Source: Arcuatula senhousia (Eukaryota > Mollusca > Bivalvia > Mytilida > Mytilidae). Taken from it: DNA of 64,000 nt. Position numbers and translations under genes: made by a program. The first letter of the stretch is position 1. Each line of letters opens with the position of its first letter. Below, one piece after another: positions 1 through 11,700 of the stretch. The stretch covers positions 12,041,501 to 12,105,500 of the forward strand of contig OZ020307.1 in assembly GCA_963971305.1 (NCBI GenBank), given 5' to 3'. The notes under the pieces were generated by a model, which did not search any database, was not told the origin of the DNA, and worked only from the letters and a program-made list of their open reading frames with translations.

Positions 1-8
1 GGACCCGT

Positions 9-18
9 TATATAAAAA
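9..18 (+). promoter_or_regulatory. TATA-like motif repeated in every unit
   Basis: TATATAAAAA lies about 20 bp downstream of an AATAAA hexamer in the preceding unit (1386-1391, repeated each unit). An octamer-consensus ATGCAAAT sits at 901-908 of the unit. In DNA this AT-rich such motifs are expected by chance, and there is no transcript evidence. I list it only because it is preserved in every copy, as is everything else in the unit. Confidence 0.15.
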
Positions 19-530
19 TTATGATCCACGGTTATTGTTTTAAAGAATAATTTCGAAAAAATCAATACCAATGATCATAAAGCGTCGCTTCCGGCTGTGC
101 ATGGTGACCAGCGGATGGGCTTAAATTTAAATGTGCTATTTTTAAATTTTTAAGTTTGAACAATTTTAGCGGAAAAAAGAGCCGAAGTTGGATAGGTTTA
201 TTTGGTCTTAAAAGAAAGGACTGTTTTCAGGCTTTCATTTCATACATGTTACGTTTCACCTGAACCGAAAGCTCGACTACTGGCAACGTTTAAAAAAAGG
301 ACAAAACCTCGATTTTTGCGTATTTCTGTCCCCAAATTTTTGACAAATGTTAAGAGTTGCTAGGGGCAACGAGTACAACAAAGAAACCAAATACGGCACT
401 AAACACGACCAAACATGCCCGGAGTTTGGAACACCACCTAGTTTAAAGTGCAAATAGCAGTTTAAGCGATTACAAGAACCCGGGACAAAATAGTCAACGT
501 CGAGCACATGCAAAAATGAGCTAAATAAAT

Positions 531-548
531 TAATTGTGGAGTACTACC
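531..548 (-). repeat. Inverted-repeat arm (right arm, unit 1)
   Basis: TAATTGTGGAGTACTACC, the exact reverse complement of bases 1276-1293. It is repeated in every unit at unit position 531, and its copy in the last unit (56766-56783) forms the right end of the array. Confidence 0.9.
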
Positions 549-1275
549 ATATGGCATTATTCTCATTAAAATTTTAAGAGTATATTTTGATTTTAGTCCT
601 TGGTTTAATTGTTGAAAATAAAGCTAATATATTTGAGAATTACTTGTTTCAAAATTTTTGGGAAAAATATCAGTTATTAAGCATAAATGCCCATAGCAAC
701 CAAACATGGTTATTTTTGAAAATATCGTCAATAACGTTATATTCCGTACAGCTGGTTATGCTGTGTGTAACGCTAACAACGTTAATAATTTCCCCGGAAG
801 AAATAAAAATTACACAATATAGTATATTTCCCCGTATGTAAATCATAAAATTGTAATTTTTATTCGGCTTGAATAGAAACGCGAGGCATTATAGCTTGCT
901 ATGCAAATGTTAAGCAAATTTTGATGATGTGTTTCCATGGACGCCATTATTATAGATTTTTTCACGGAAATCTTCCAAATTTTCACAAATATGTTTGAAA
1001 TAGGCTAGAAAATGACTTAAGCACAACAGAATACCAATTTTGTTACGAAAATACAAAATTTGATTCAAAACAAACTAGGAAAGAATCTAACGTTATTGCA
1101 GGAAAATGTCCAAAAAAGAGCTTGATCAGAAAAGGGCTTCCGTCTTTGAGCGTGCGTTACTATGGTAAAACATAAAAAAATCATAATATCCGGTATTCCT
1201 CAAGTGGTTACATACTCAAGAAGAGAAAAATGCAACTCATGTTAAATTTTCAAAAAATGCAAAAGCATTATATAA

Positions 1276-1293
1276 GGTAGTACTCCACAATTA
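1276..1293 (+). repeat. Inverted-repeat arm (left arm, unit 1)
   Basis: GGTAGTACTCCACAATTA, directly preceded by the variable ATAA tetranucleotide (1272-1275). It pairs with 531-548 (outward-facing) or with 1928-1945 (inward-facing). Confidence 0.9.
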
Positions 1294-1945
1294 GGATTTT
1301 TTCACAGTATTGTTTTCGTATGTGGCCCCTGTGAACTTTTTTGTTAAATGAAAATATTGATTCGTTTTGGTCTTAAAACAAGACAAATAAAAAATCTGGA
1401 CCCGTTATATAAAAATTATGATCCACGGTTATTGTTTTAAAGAATAATTTCGAAAAAATCAATACCAATGATCATAAAGCGTCGCTTCCGGCTGTGCATG
1501 GTGACCAGCGGATGGGCTTAAATTTAAATGTGCTATTTTTAAATTTTTAAGTTTGAACAATTTTAGCGGAAAAAAGAGCCGAAGTTGGATAGGTTTATTT
1601 GGTCTTAAAAGAAAGGACTGTTTTCAGGCTTTCATTTCATACATGTTACGTTTCACCTGAACCGAAAGCTCGACTACTGGCAACGTTTAAAAAAAGGACA
1701 AAACCTCGATTTTTGCGTATTTCTGTCCCCAAATTTTTGACAAATGTTAAGAGTTGCTAGGGGCAACGAGTACAACAAAGAAACCAAATACGGCACTAAA
1801 CACGACCAAACATGCCCGGAGTTTGGAACACCACCTAGTTTAAAGTGCAAATAGCAGTTTAAGCGATTACAAGAACCCGGGACAAAATAGTCAACGTCGA
1901 GCACATGCAAAAATGAGCTAAATAAATTAATTGTGGAGTACTACC
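1276..1945. mobile_element. Putative TIR-bounded element embedded in the tandem unit
   Basis: GGTAGTACTCCACAATTA at 1276-1293 and its perfect reverse complement at 1928-1945 face each other across 670 bp. This is the geometry of terminal inverted repeats of a non-autonomous DNA transposon. The same pair recurs once per repeat period. In units lacking the ATAA insertion (for example 2668-3339) the match extends to 21 bp and the segment is flanked by TA on both sides, which would suit a Tc1/mariner-like target duplication. The last arm of the array (56766-56783) is followed by C rather than A, so the exact terminus and superfamily are unresolved. No transposase is encoded. The alternative element, the complementary 727-bp segment between outward-facing arms, cannot be excluded. 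Confidence 0.5.
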
Positions 1946-2790
1946 ATATGGCATTATTCTCATTAAAATTTTAAGAGTATATTTTGATTTTAGTCCTTGG
2001 TTTAATTGTTGAAAATAAAGCTAATATATTTGAGAATTACTTGTTTCAAAATTTTTGGGAAAAATATCAGTTATTAAGCATAAATGCCCATAGCAACCAA
2101 ACATGGTTATTTTTGAAAATATCGTCAATAACGTTATATTCCGTACAGCTGGTTATGCTGTGTGTAACGCTAACAACGTTAATAATTTCCCCGGAAGAAA
2201 TAAAAATTACACAATATAGTATATTTCCCCGTATGTAAATCATAAAATTGTAATTTTTATTCGGCTTGAATAGAAACGCGAGGCATTATAGCTTGCTATG
2301 CAAATGTTAAGCAAATTTTGATGATGTGTTTCCATGGACGCCATTATTATAGATTTTTTCACGGAAATCTTCCAAATTTTCACAAATATGTTTGAAATAG
2401 GCTAGAAAATGACTTAAGCACAACAGAATACCAATTTTGTTACGAAAATACAAAATTTGATTCAAAACAAACTAGGAAAGAATCTAACGTTATTGCAGGA
2501 AAATGTCCAAAAAAGAGCTTGATCAGAAAAGGGCTTCCGTCTTTGAGCGTGCGTTACTATGGTAAAACATAAAAAAATCATAATATCCGGTATTCCTCAA
2601 GTGGTTACATACTCAAGAAGAGAAAAATGCAACTCATGTTAAATTTTCAAAAAATGCAAAAGCATTATGGTAGTACTCCACAATTAGGATTTTTTCACAG
2701 TATTGTTTTCGTATGTGGCCCCTGTGAACTTTTTTGTTAAATGAAAATATTGATTCGTTTTGGTCTTAAAACAAGACAAATAAAAAATCT
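1398..2790. repeat. Unit 2, isolated ATAA-deleted copy
   Basis: This unit is 1393 bp because it lacks ATAA in front of the left inverted-repeat arm (GCATTATGGTAG at 2662-2673). Its neighbours on both sides keep ATAA, and it carries the T variant at unit position 291. The same deletion is otherwise found only in units 24-41, which all carry C at position 291. Confidence 0.9.
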
Positions 2791-5700
2791 GGACCCGTTA
2801 TATAAAAATTATGATCCACGGTTATTGTTTTAAAGAATAATTTCGAAAAAATCAATACCAATGATCATAAAGCGTCGCTTCCGGCTGTGCATGGTGACCA
2901 GCGGATGGGCTTAAATTTAAATGTGCTATTTTTAAATTTTTAAGTTTGAACAATTTTAGCGGAAAAAAGAGCCGAAGTTGGATAGGTTTATTTGGTCTTA
3001 AAAGAAAGGACTGTTTTCAGGCTTTCATTTCATACATGTTACGTTTCACCTGAACCGAAAGCTCGACTACTGGCAACGTTTAAAAAAAGGACAAAACCTC
3101 GATTTTTGCGTATTTCTGTCCCCAAATTTTTGACAAATGTTAAGAGTTGCTAGGGGCAACGAGTACAACAAAGAAACCAAATACGGCACTAAACACGACC
3201 AAACATGCCCGGAGTTTGGAACACCACCTAGTTTAAAGTGCAAATAGCAGTTTAAGCGATTACAAGAACCCGGGACAAAATAGTCAACGTCGAGCACATG
3301 CAAAAATGAGCTAAATAAATTAATTGTGGAGTACTACCATATGGCATTATTCTCATTAAAATTTTAAGAGTATATTTTGATTTTAGTCCTTGGTTTAATT
3401 GTTGAAAATAAAGCTAATATATTTGAGAATTACTTGTTTCAAAATTTTTGGGAAAAATATCAGTTATTAAGCATAAATGCCCATAGCAACCAAACATGGT
3501 TATTTTTGAAAATATCGTCAATAACGTTATATTCCGTACAGCTGGTTATGCTGTGTGTAACGCTAACAACGTTAATAATTTCCCCGGAAGAAATAAAAAT
3601 TACACAATATAGTATATTTCCCCGTATGTAAATCATAAAATTGTAATTTTTATTCGGCTTGAATAGAAACGCGAGGCATTATAGCTTGCTATGCAAATGT
3701 TAAGCAAATTTTGATGATGTGTTTCCATGGACGCCATTATTATAGATTTTTTCACGGAAATCTTCCAAATTTTCACAAATATGTTTGAAATAGGCTAGAA
3801 AATGACTTAAGCACAACAGAATACCAATTTTGTTACGAAAATACAAAATTTGATTCAAAACAAACTAGGAAAGAATCTAACGTTATTGCAGGAAAATGTC
3901 CAAAAAAGAGCTTGATCAGAAAAGGGCTTCCGTCTTTGAGCGTGCGTTACTATGGTAAAACATAAAAAAATCATAATATCCGGTATTCCTCAAGTGGTTA
4001 CATACTCAAGAAGAGAAAAATGCAACTCATGTTAAATTTTCAAAAAATGCAAAAGCATTATATAAGGTAGTACTCCACAATTAGGATTTTTTCACAGTAT
4101 TGTTTTCGTATGTGGCCCCTGTGAACTTTTTTGTTAAATGAAAATATTGATTCGTTTTGGTCTTAAAACAAGACAAATAAAAAATCTGGACCCGTTATAT
4201 AAAAATTATGATCCACGGTTATTGTTTTAAAGAATAATTTCGAAAAAATCAATACCAATGATCATAAAGCGTCGCTTCCGGCTGTGCATGGTGACCAGCG
4301 GATGGGCTTAAATTTAAATGTGCTATTTTTAAATTTTTAAGTTTGAACAATTTTAGCGGAAAAAAGAGCCGAAGTTGGATAGGTTTATTTGGTCTTAAAA
4401 GAAAGGACTGTTTTCAGGCTTTCATTTCATACATGTTACGTTTCACCTGAACCGAAAGCTCGACTACTGGCAACGTTTAAAAAAAGGACAAAACCTCGAT
4501 TTTTGCGTATTTCTGTCCCCAAATTTTTGACAAATGTTAAGAGTTGCTAGGGGCAACGAGTACAACAAAGAAACCAAATACGGCACTAAACACGACCAAA
4601 CATGCCCGGAGTTTGGAACACCACCTAGTTTAAAGTGCAAATAGCAGTTTAAGCGATTACAAGAACCCGGGACAAAATAGTCAACGTCGAGCACATGCAA
4701 AAATGAGCTAAATAAATTAATTGTGGAGTACTACCATATGGCATTATTCTCATTAAAATTTTAAGAGTATATTTTGATTTTAGTCCTTGGTTTAATTGTT
4801 GAAAATAAAGCTAATATATTTGAGAATTACTTGTTTCAAAATTTTTGGGAAAAATATCAGTTATTAAGCATAAATGCCCATAGCAACCAAACATGGTTAT
4901 TTTTGAAAATATCGTCAATAACGTTATATTCCGTACAGCTGGTTATGCTGTGTGTAACGCTAACAACGTTAATAATTTCCCCGGAAGAAATAAAAATTAC
5001 ACAATATAGTATATTTCCCCGTATGTAAATCATAAAATTGTAATTTTTATTCGGCTTGAATAGAAACGCGAGGCATTATAGCTTGCTATGCAAATGTTAA
5101 GCAAATTTTGATGATGTGTTTCCATGGACGCCATTATTATAGATTTTTTCACGGAAATCTTCCAAATTTTCACAAATATGTTTGAAATAGGCTAGAAAAT
5201 GACTTAAGCACAACAGAATACCAATTTTGTTACGAAAATACAAAATTTGATTCAAAACAAACTAGGAAAGAATCTAACGTTATTGCAGGAAAATGTCCAA
5301 AAAAGAGCTTGATCAGAAAAGGGCTTCCGTCTTTGAGCGTGCGTTACTATGGTAAAACATAAAAAAATCATAATATCCGGTATTCCTCAAGTGGTTACAT
5401 ACTCAAGAAGAGAAAAATGCAACTCATGTTAAATTTTCAAAAAATGCAAAAGCATTATATAAGGTAGTACTCCACAATTAGGATTTTTTCACAGTATTGT
5501 TTTCGTATGTGGCCCCTGTGAACTTTTTTGTTAAATGAAAATATTGATTCGTTTTGGTCTTAAAACAAGACAAATAAAAAATCTGGACCCGTTATATAAA
5601 AATTATGATCCACGGTTATTGTTTTAAAGAATAATTTCGAAAAAATCAATACCAATGATCATAAAGCGTCGCTTCCGGCTGTGCATGGTGACCAGCGGAT

Positions 5701-8700
5701 GGGCTTAAATTTAAATGTGCTATTTTTAAATTTTTAAGTTTGAACAATTTTAGCGGAAAAAAGAGCCGAAGTTGGATAGGTTTATTTGGTCTTAAAAGAA
5801 AGGACTGTTTTCAGGCTTTCATTTCATACATGTTACGTTTCACCTGAACCGAAAGCTCGACTACTGGCAACGTTTAAAAAAAGGACAAAACCTCGATTTT
5901 TGCGTATTTCTGTCCCCAAATTTTTGACAAATGTTAAGAGTTGCTAGGGGCAACGAGTACAACAAAGAAACCAAATACGGCACTAAACACGACCAAACAT
6001 GCCCGGAGTTTGGAACACCACCTAGTTTAAAGTGCAAATAGCAGTTTAAGCGATTACAAGAACCCGGGACAAAATAGTCAACGTCGAGCACATGCAAAAA
6101 TGAGCTAAATAAATTAATTGTGGAGTACTACCATATGGCATTATTCTCATTAAAATTTTAAGAGTATATTTTGATTTTAGTCCTTGGTTTAATTGTTGAA
6201 AATAAAGCTAATATATTTGAGAATTACTTGTTTCAAAATTTTTGGGAAAAATATCAGTTATTAAGCATAAATGCCCATAGCAACCAAACATGGTTATTTT
6301 TGAAAATATCGTCAATAACGTTATATTCCGTACAGCTGGTTATGCTGTGTGTAACGCTAACAACGTTAATAATTTCCCCGGAAGAAATAAAAATTACACA
6401 ATATAGTATATTTCCCCGTATGTAAATCATAAAATTGTAATTTTTATTCGGCTTGAATAGAAACGCGAGGCATTATAGCTTGCTATGCAAATGTTAAGCA
6501 AATTTTGATGATGTGTTTCCATGGACGCCATTATTATAGATTTTTTCACGGAAATCTTCCAAATTTTCACAAATATGTTTGAAATAGGCTAGAAAATGAC
6601 TTAAGCACAACAGAATACCAATTTTGTTACGAAAATACAAAATTTGATTCAAAACAAACTAGGAAAGAATCTAACGTTATTGCAGGAAAATGTCCAAAAA
6701 AGAGCTTGATCAGAAAAGGGCTTCCGTCTTTGAGCGTGCGTTACTATGGTAAAACATAAAAAAATCATAATATCCGGTATTCCTCAAGTGGTTACATACT
6801 CAAGAAGAGAAAAATGCAACTCATGTTAAATTTTCAAAAAATGCAAAAGCATTATATAAGGTAGTACTCCACAATTAGGATTTTTTCACAGTATTGTTTT
6901 CGTATGTGGCCCCTGTGAACTTTTTTGTTAAATGAAAATATTGATTCGTTTTGGTCTTAAAACAAGACAAATAAAAAATCTGGACCCGTTATATAAAAAT
7001 TATGATCCACGGTTATTGTTTTAAAGAATAATTTCGAAAAAATCAATACCAATGATCATAAAGCGTCGCTTCCGGCTGTGCATGGTGACCAGCGGATGGG
7101 CTTAAATTTAAATGTGCTATTTTTAAATTTTTAAGTTTGAACAATTTTAGCGGAAAAAAGAGCCGAAGTTGGATAGGTTTATTTGGTCTTAAAAGAAAGG
7201 ACTGTTTTCAGGCTTTCATTTCATACATGTTACGTTTCACCTGAACCGAAAGCTCGACTACTGGCAACGTTTAAAAAAAGGACAAAACCTCGATTTTTGC
7301 GTATTTCTGTCCCCAAATTTTTGACAAATGTTAAGAGTTGCTAGGGGCAACGAGTACAACAAAGAAACCAAATACGGCACTAAACACGACCAAACATGCC
7401 CGGAGTTTGGAACACCACCTAGTTTAAAGTGCAAATAGCAGTTTAAGCGATTACAAGAACCCGGGACAAAATAGTCAACGTCGAGCACATGCAAAAATGA
7501 GCTAAATAAATTAATTGTGGAGTACTACCATATGGCATTATTCTCATTAAAATTTTAAGAGTATATTTTGATTTTAGTCCTTGGTTTAATTGTTGAAAAT
7601 AAAGCTAATATATTTGAGAATTACTTGTTTCAAAATTTTTGGGAAAAATATCAGTTATTAAGCATAAATGCCCATAGCAACCAAACATGGTTATTTTTGA
7701 AAATATCGTCAATAACGTTATATTCCGTACAGCTGGTTATGCTGTGTGTAACGCTAACAACGTTAATAATTTCCCCGGAAGAAATAAAAATTACACAATA
7801 TAGTATATTTCCCTGTATGTAAATCATAAAATTGTAATTTTTATTCGGCTTGAATAGAAACGCGAGGCATTATAGCTTGCTATGCAAATGTTAAGCAAAT
7901 TTTGATGATGTGTTTCCATGGACGCCATTATTATAGATTTTTTCACGGAAATCTTCCAAATTTTCACAAATATGTTTGAAATAGGCTAGAAAATGACTTA
8001 AGCACAACAGAATACCAATTTTGTTACGAAAATACAAAATTTGATTCAAAACAAACTAGGAAAGAATCTAACGTTATTGCAGGAAAATGTCCAAAAAAGA
8101 GCTTGATCAGAAAAGGGCTTCCGTCTTTGAGCGTGCGTTACTATGGTAAAACATAAAAAAATCATAATATCCGGTATTCCTCAAGTGGTTACATACTCAA
8201 GAAGAGAAAAATGCAACTCATGTTAAATTTTCAAAAAATGCAAAAGCATTATATAAGGTAGTACTCCACAATTAGGATTTTTTCACAGTATTGTTTTCGT
8301 ATGTGGCCCCTGTGAACTTTTTTGTTAAATGAAAATATTGATTCGTTTTGGTCTTAAAACAAGACAAATAAAAAATCTGGACCCGTTATATAAAAATTAT
8401 GATCCACGGTTATTGTTTTAAAGAATAATTTCGAAAAAATCAATACCAATGATCATAAAGCGTCGCTTCCGGCTGTGCATGGTGACCAGCGGATGGGCTT
8501 AAATTTAAATGTGCTATTTTTAAATTTTTAAGTTTGAACAATTTTAGCGGAAAAAAGAGCCGAAGTTGGATAGGTTTATTTGGTCTTAAAAGAAAGGACT
8601 GTTTTCAGGCTTTCATTTCATACATGTTACGTTTCACCTGAACCGAAAGCTCGACTACTGGCAACGTTTAAAAAAAGGACAAAACCTCGATTTTTGCGTA

Positions 8701-11700
8701 TTTCTGTCCCCAAATTTTTGACAAATGTTAAGAGTTGCTAGGGGCAACGAGTACAACAAAGAAACCAAATACGGCACTAAACACGACCAAACATGCCCGG
8801 AGTTTGGAACACCACCTAGTTTAAAGTGCAAATAGCAGTTTAAGCGATTACAAGAACCCGGGACAAAATAGTCAACGTCGAGCACATGCAAAAATGAGCT
8901 AAATAAATTAATTGTGGAGTACTACCATATGGCATTATTCTCATTAAAATTTTAAGAGTATATTTTGATTTTAGTCCTTGGTTTAATTGTTGAAAATAAA
9001 GCTAATATATTTGAGAATTACTTGTTTCAAAATTTTTGGGAAAAATATCAGTTATTAAGCATAAATGCCCATAGCAACCAAACATGGTTATTTTTGAAAA
9101 TATCGTCAATAACGTTATATTCCGTACAGCTGGTTATGCTGTGTGTAACGCTAACAACGTTAATAATTTCCCCGGAAGAAATAAAAATTACACAATATAG
9201 TATATTTCCCCGTATGTAAATCATAAAATTGTAATTTTTATTCGGCTTGAATAGAAACGCGAGGCATTATAGCTTGCTATGCAAATGTTAAGCAAATTTT
9301 GATGATGTGTTTCCATGGACGCCATTATTATAGATTTTTTCACGGAAATCTTCCAAATTTTCACAAATATGTTTGAAATAGGCTAGAAAATGACTTAAGC
9401 ACAACAGAATACCAATTTTGTTACGAAAATACAAAATTTGATTCAAAACAAACTAGGAAAGAATCTAACGTTATTGCAGGAAAATGTCCAAAAAAGAGCT
9501 TGATCAGAAAAGGGCTTCCGTCTTTGAGCGTGCGTTACTATGGTAAAACATAAAAAAATCATAATATCCGGTATTCCTCAAGTGGTTACATACTCAAGAA
9601 GAGAAAAATGCAACTCATGTTAAATTTTCAAAAAATGCAAAAGCATTATATAAGGTAGTACTCCACAATTAGGATTTTTTCACAGTATTGTTTTCGTATG
9701 TGGCCCCTGTGAACTTTTTTGTTAAATGAAAATATTGATTCGTTTTGGTCTTAAAACAAGACAAATAAAAAATCTGGACCCGTTATATAAAAATTATGAT
9801 CCACGGTTATTGTTTTAAAGAATAATTTCGAAAAAATCAATACCAATGATCATAAAGCGTCGCTTCCGGCTGTGCATGGTGACCAGCGGATGGGCTTAAA
9901 TTTAAATGTGCTATTTTTAAATTTTTAAGTTTGAACAATTTTAGCGGAAAAAAGAGCCGAAGTTGGATAGGTTTATTTGGTCTTAAAAGAAAGGACTGTT
10001 TTCAGGCTTTCATTTCATACATGTTACGTTTCACCTGAACCGAAAGCTCGACTACTGGCAACGTTTAAAAAAAGGACAAAACCTCGATTTTTGCGTATTT
10101 CTGTCCCCAAATTTTTGACAAATGTTAAGAGTTGCTAGGGGCAACGAGTACAACAAAGAAACCAAATACGGCACTAAACACGACCAAACATGCCCGGAGT
10201 TTGGAACACCACCTAGTTTAAAGTGCAAATAGCAGTTTAAGCGATTACAAGAACCCGGGACAAAATAGTCAACGTCGAGCACATGCAAAAATGAGCTAAA
10301 TAAATTAATTGTGGAGTACTACCATATGGCATTATTCTCATTAAAATTTTAAGAGTATATTTTGATTTTAGTCCTTGGTTTAATTGTTGAAAATAAAGCT
10401 AATATATTTGAGAATTACTTGTTTCAAAATTTTTGGGAAAAATATCAGTTATTAAGCATAAATGCCCATAGCAACCAAACATGGTTATTTTTGAAAATAT
10501 CGTCAATAACGTTATATTCCGTACAGCTGGTTATGCTGTGTGTAACGCTAACAACGTTAATAATTTCCCCGGAAGAAATAAAAATTACACAATATAGTAT
10601 ATTTCCCCGTATGTAAATCATAAAATTGTAATTTTTATTCGGCTTGAATAGAAACGCGAGGCATTATAGCTTGCTATGCAAATGTTAAGCAAATTTTGAT
10701 GATGTGTTTCCATGGACGCCATTATTATAGATTTTTTCACGGAAATCTTCCAAATTTTCACAAATATGTTTGAAATAGGCTAGAAAATGACTTAAGCACA
10801 ACAGAATACCAATTTTGTTACGAAAATACAAAATTTGATTCAAAACAAACTAGGAAAGAATCTAACGTTATTGCAGGAAAATGTCCAAAAAAGAGCTTGA
10901 TCAGAAAAGGGCTTCCGTCTTTGAGCGTGCGTTACTATGGTAAAACATAAAAAAATCATAATATCCGGTATTCCTCAAGTGGTTACATACTCAAGAAGAG
11001 AAAAATGCAACTCATGTTAAATTTTCAAAAAATGCAAAAGCATTATATAAGGTAGTACTCCACAATTAGGATTTTTTCACAGTATTGTTTTCGTATGTGG
11101 CCCCTGTGAACTTTTTTGTTAAATGAAAATATTGATTCGTTTTGGTCTTAAAACAAGACAAATAAAAAATCTGGACCCGTTATATAAAAATTATGATCCA
11201 CGGTTATTGTTTTAAAGAATAATTTCGAAAAAATCAATACCAATGATCATAAAGCGTCGCTTCCGGCTGTGCATGGTGACCAGCGGATGGGCTTAAATTT
11301 AAATGTGCTATTTTTAAATTTTTAAGTTTGAACAATTTTAGCGGAAAAAAGAGCCGAAGTTGGATAGGTTTATTTGGTCTTAAAAGAAAGGACTGTTTTC
11401 AGGCTTTCATTTCATACATGTTACGTTTCACCTGAACCGAAAGCTCGACTACTGGCAACGTTTAAAAAAAGGACAAAACCTCGATTTTTGCGTATTTCTG
11501 TCCCCAAATTTTTGACAAATGTTAAGAGTTGCTAGGGGCAACGAGTACAACAAAGAAACCAAATACGGCACTAAACACGACCAAACATGCCCGGAGTTTG
11601 GAACACCACCTAGTTTAAAGTGCAAATAGCAGTTTAAGCGATTACAAGAACCCGGGACAAAATAGTCAACGTCGAGCACATGCAAAAATGAGCTAAATAA

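Larger units (their letters stand above)
1..1397. repeat. Reference repeat unit (unit 1)
   Basis: This is the commonest left-hand version of the unit: ATAA present at 1272-1275, seven A's after CAT near 1170, and T at unit position 291. It is AT-rich with no long ORF. It holds a TATA-like stretch at 9-18, an octamer-like ATGCAAAT at 901-908, AATAAA at 1386-1391, and the inverted arms at 531-548 and 1276-1293. The direct 12-mer TTGGTCTTAAAA occurs twice (around 200 and 1366). I recognise no protein domain or structured RNA in it. Confidence 0.95.

Noticed and set aside
277..513. 78-codon minus-strand ORF recurring in every unit
   Set aside because: It starts at TTG with no ATG in the frame, has no recognisable domain, and recurs only because the DNA repeats. 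The block variant at unit position 291 changes Lys to Glu, with no sign of protein-level constraint.
587..841. 84-codon plus-strand ORF recurring in every unit
   Set aside because: It also starts at TTG, in a eukaryotic context; the first ATG would leave only a short tail. It is hydrophobic in places but AT-driven, and one unit has an Arg to Cys change at 7814. There is no evidence of coding.
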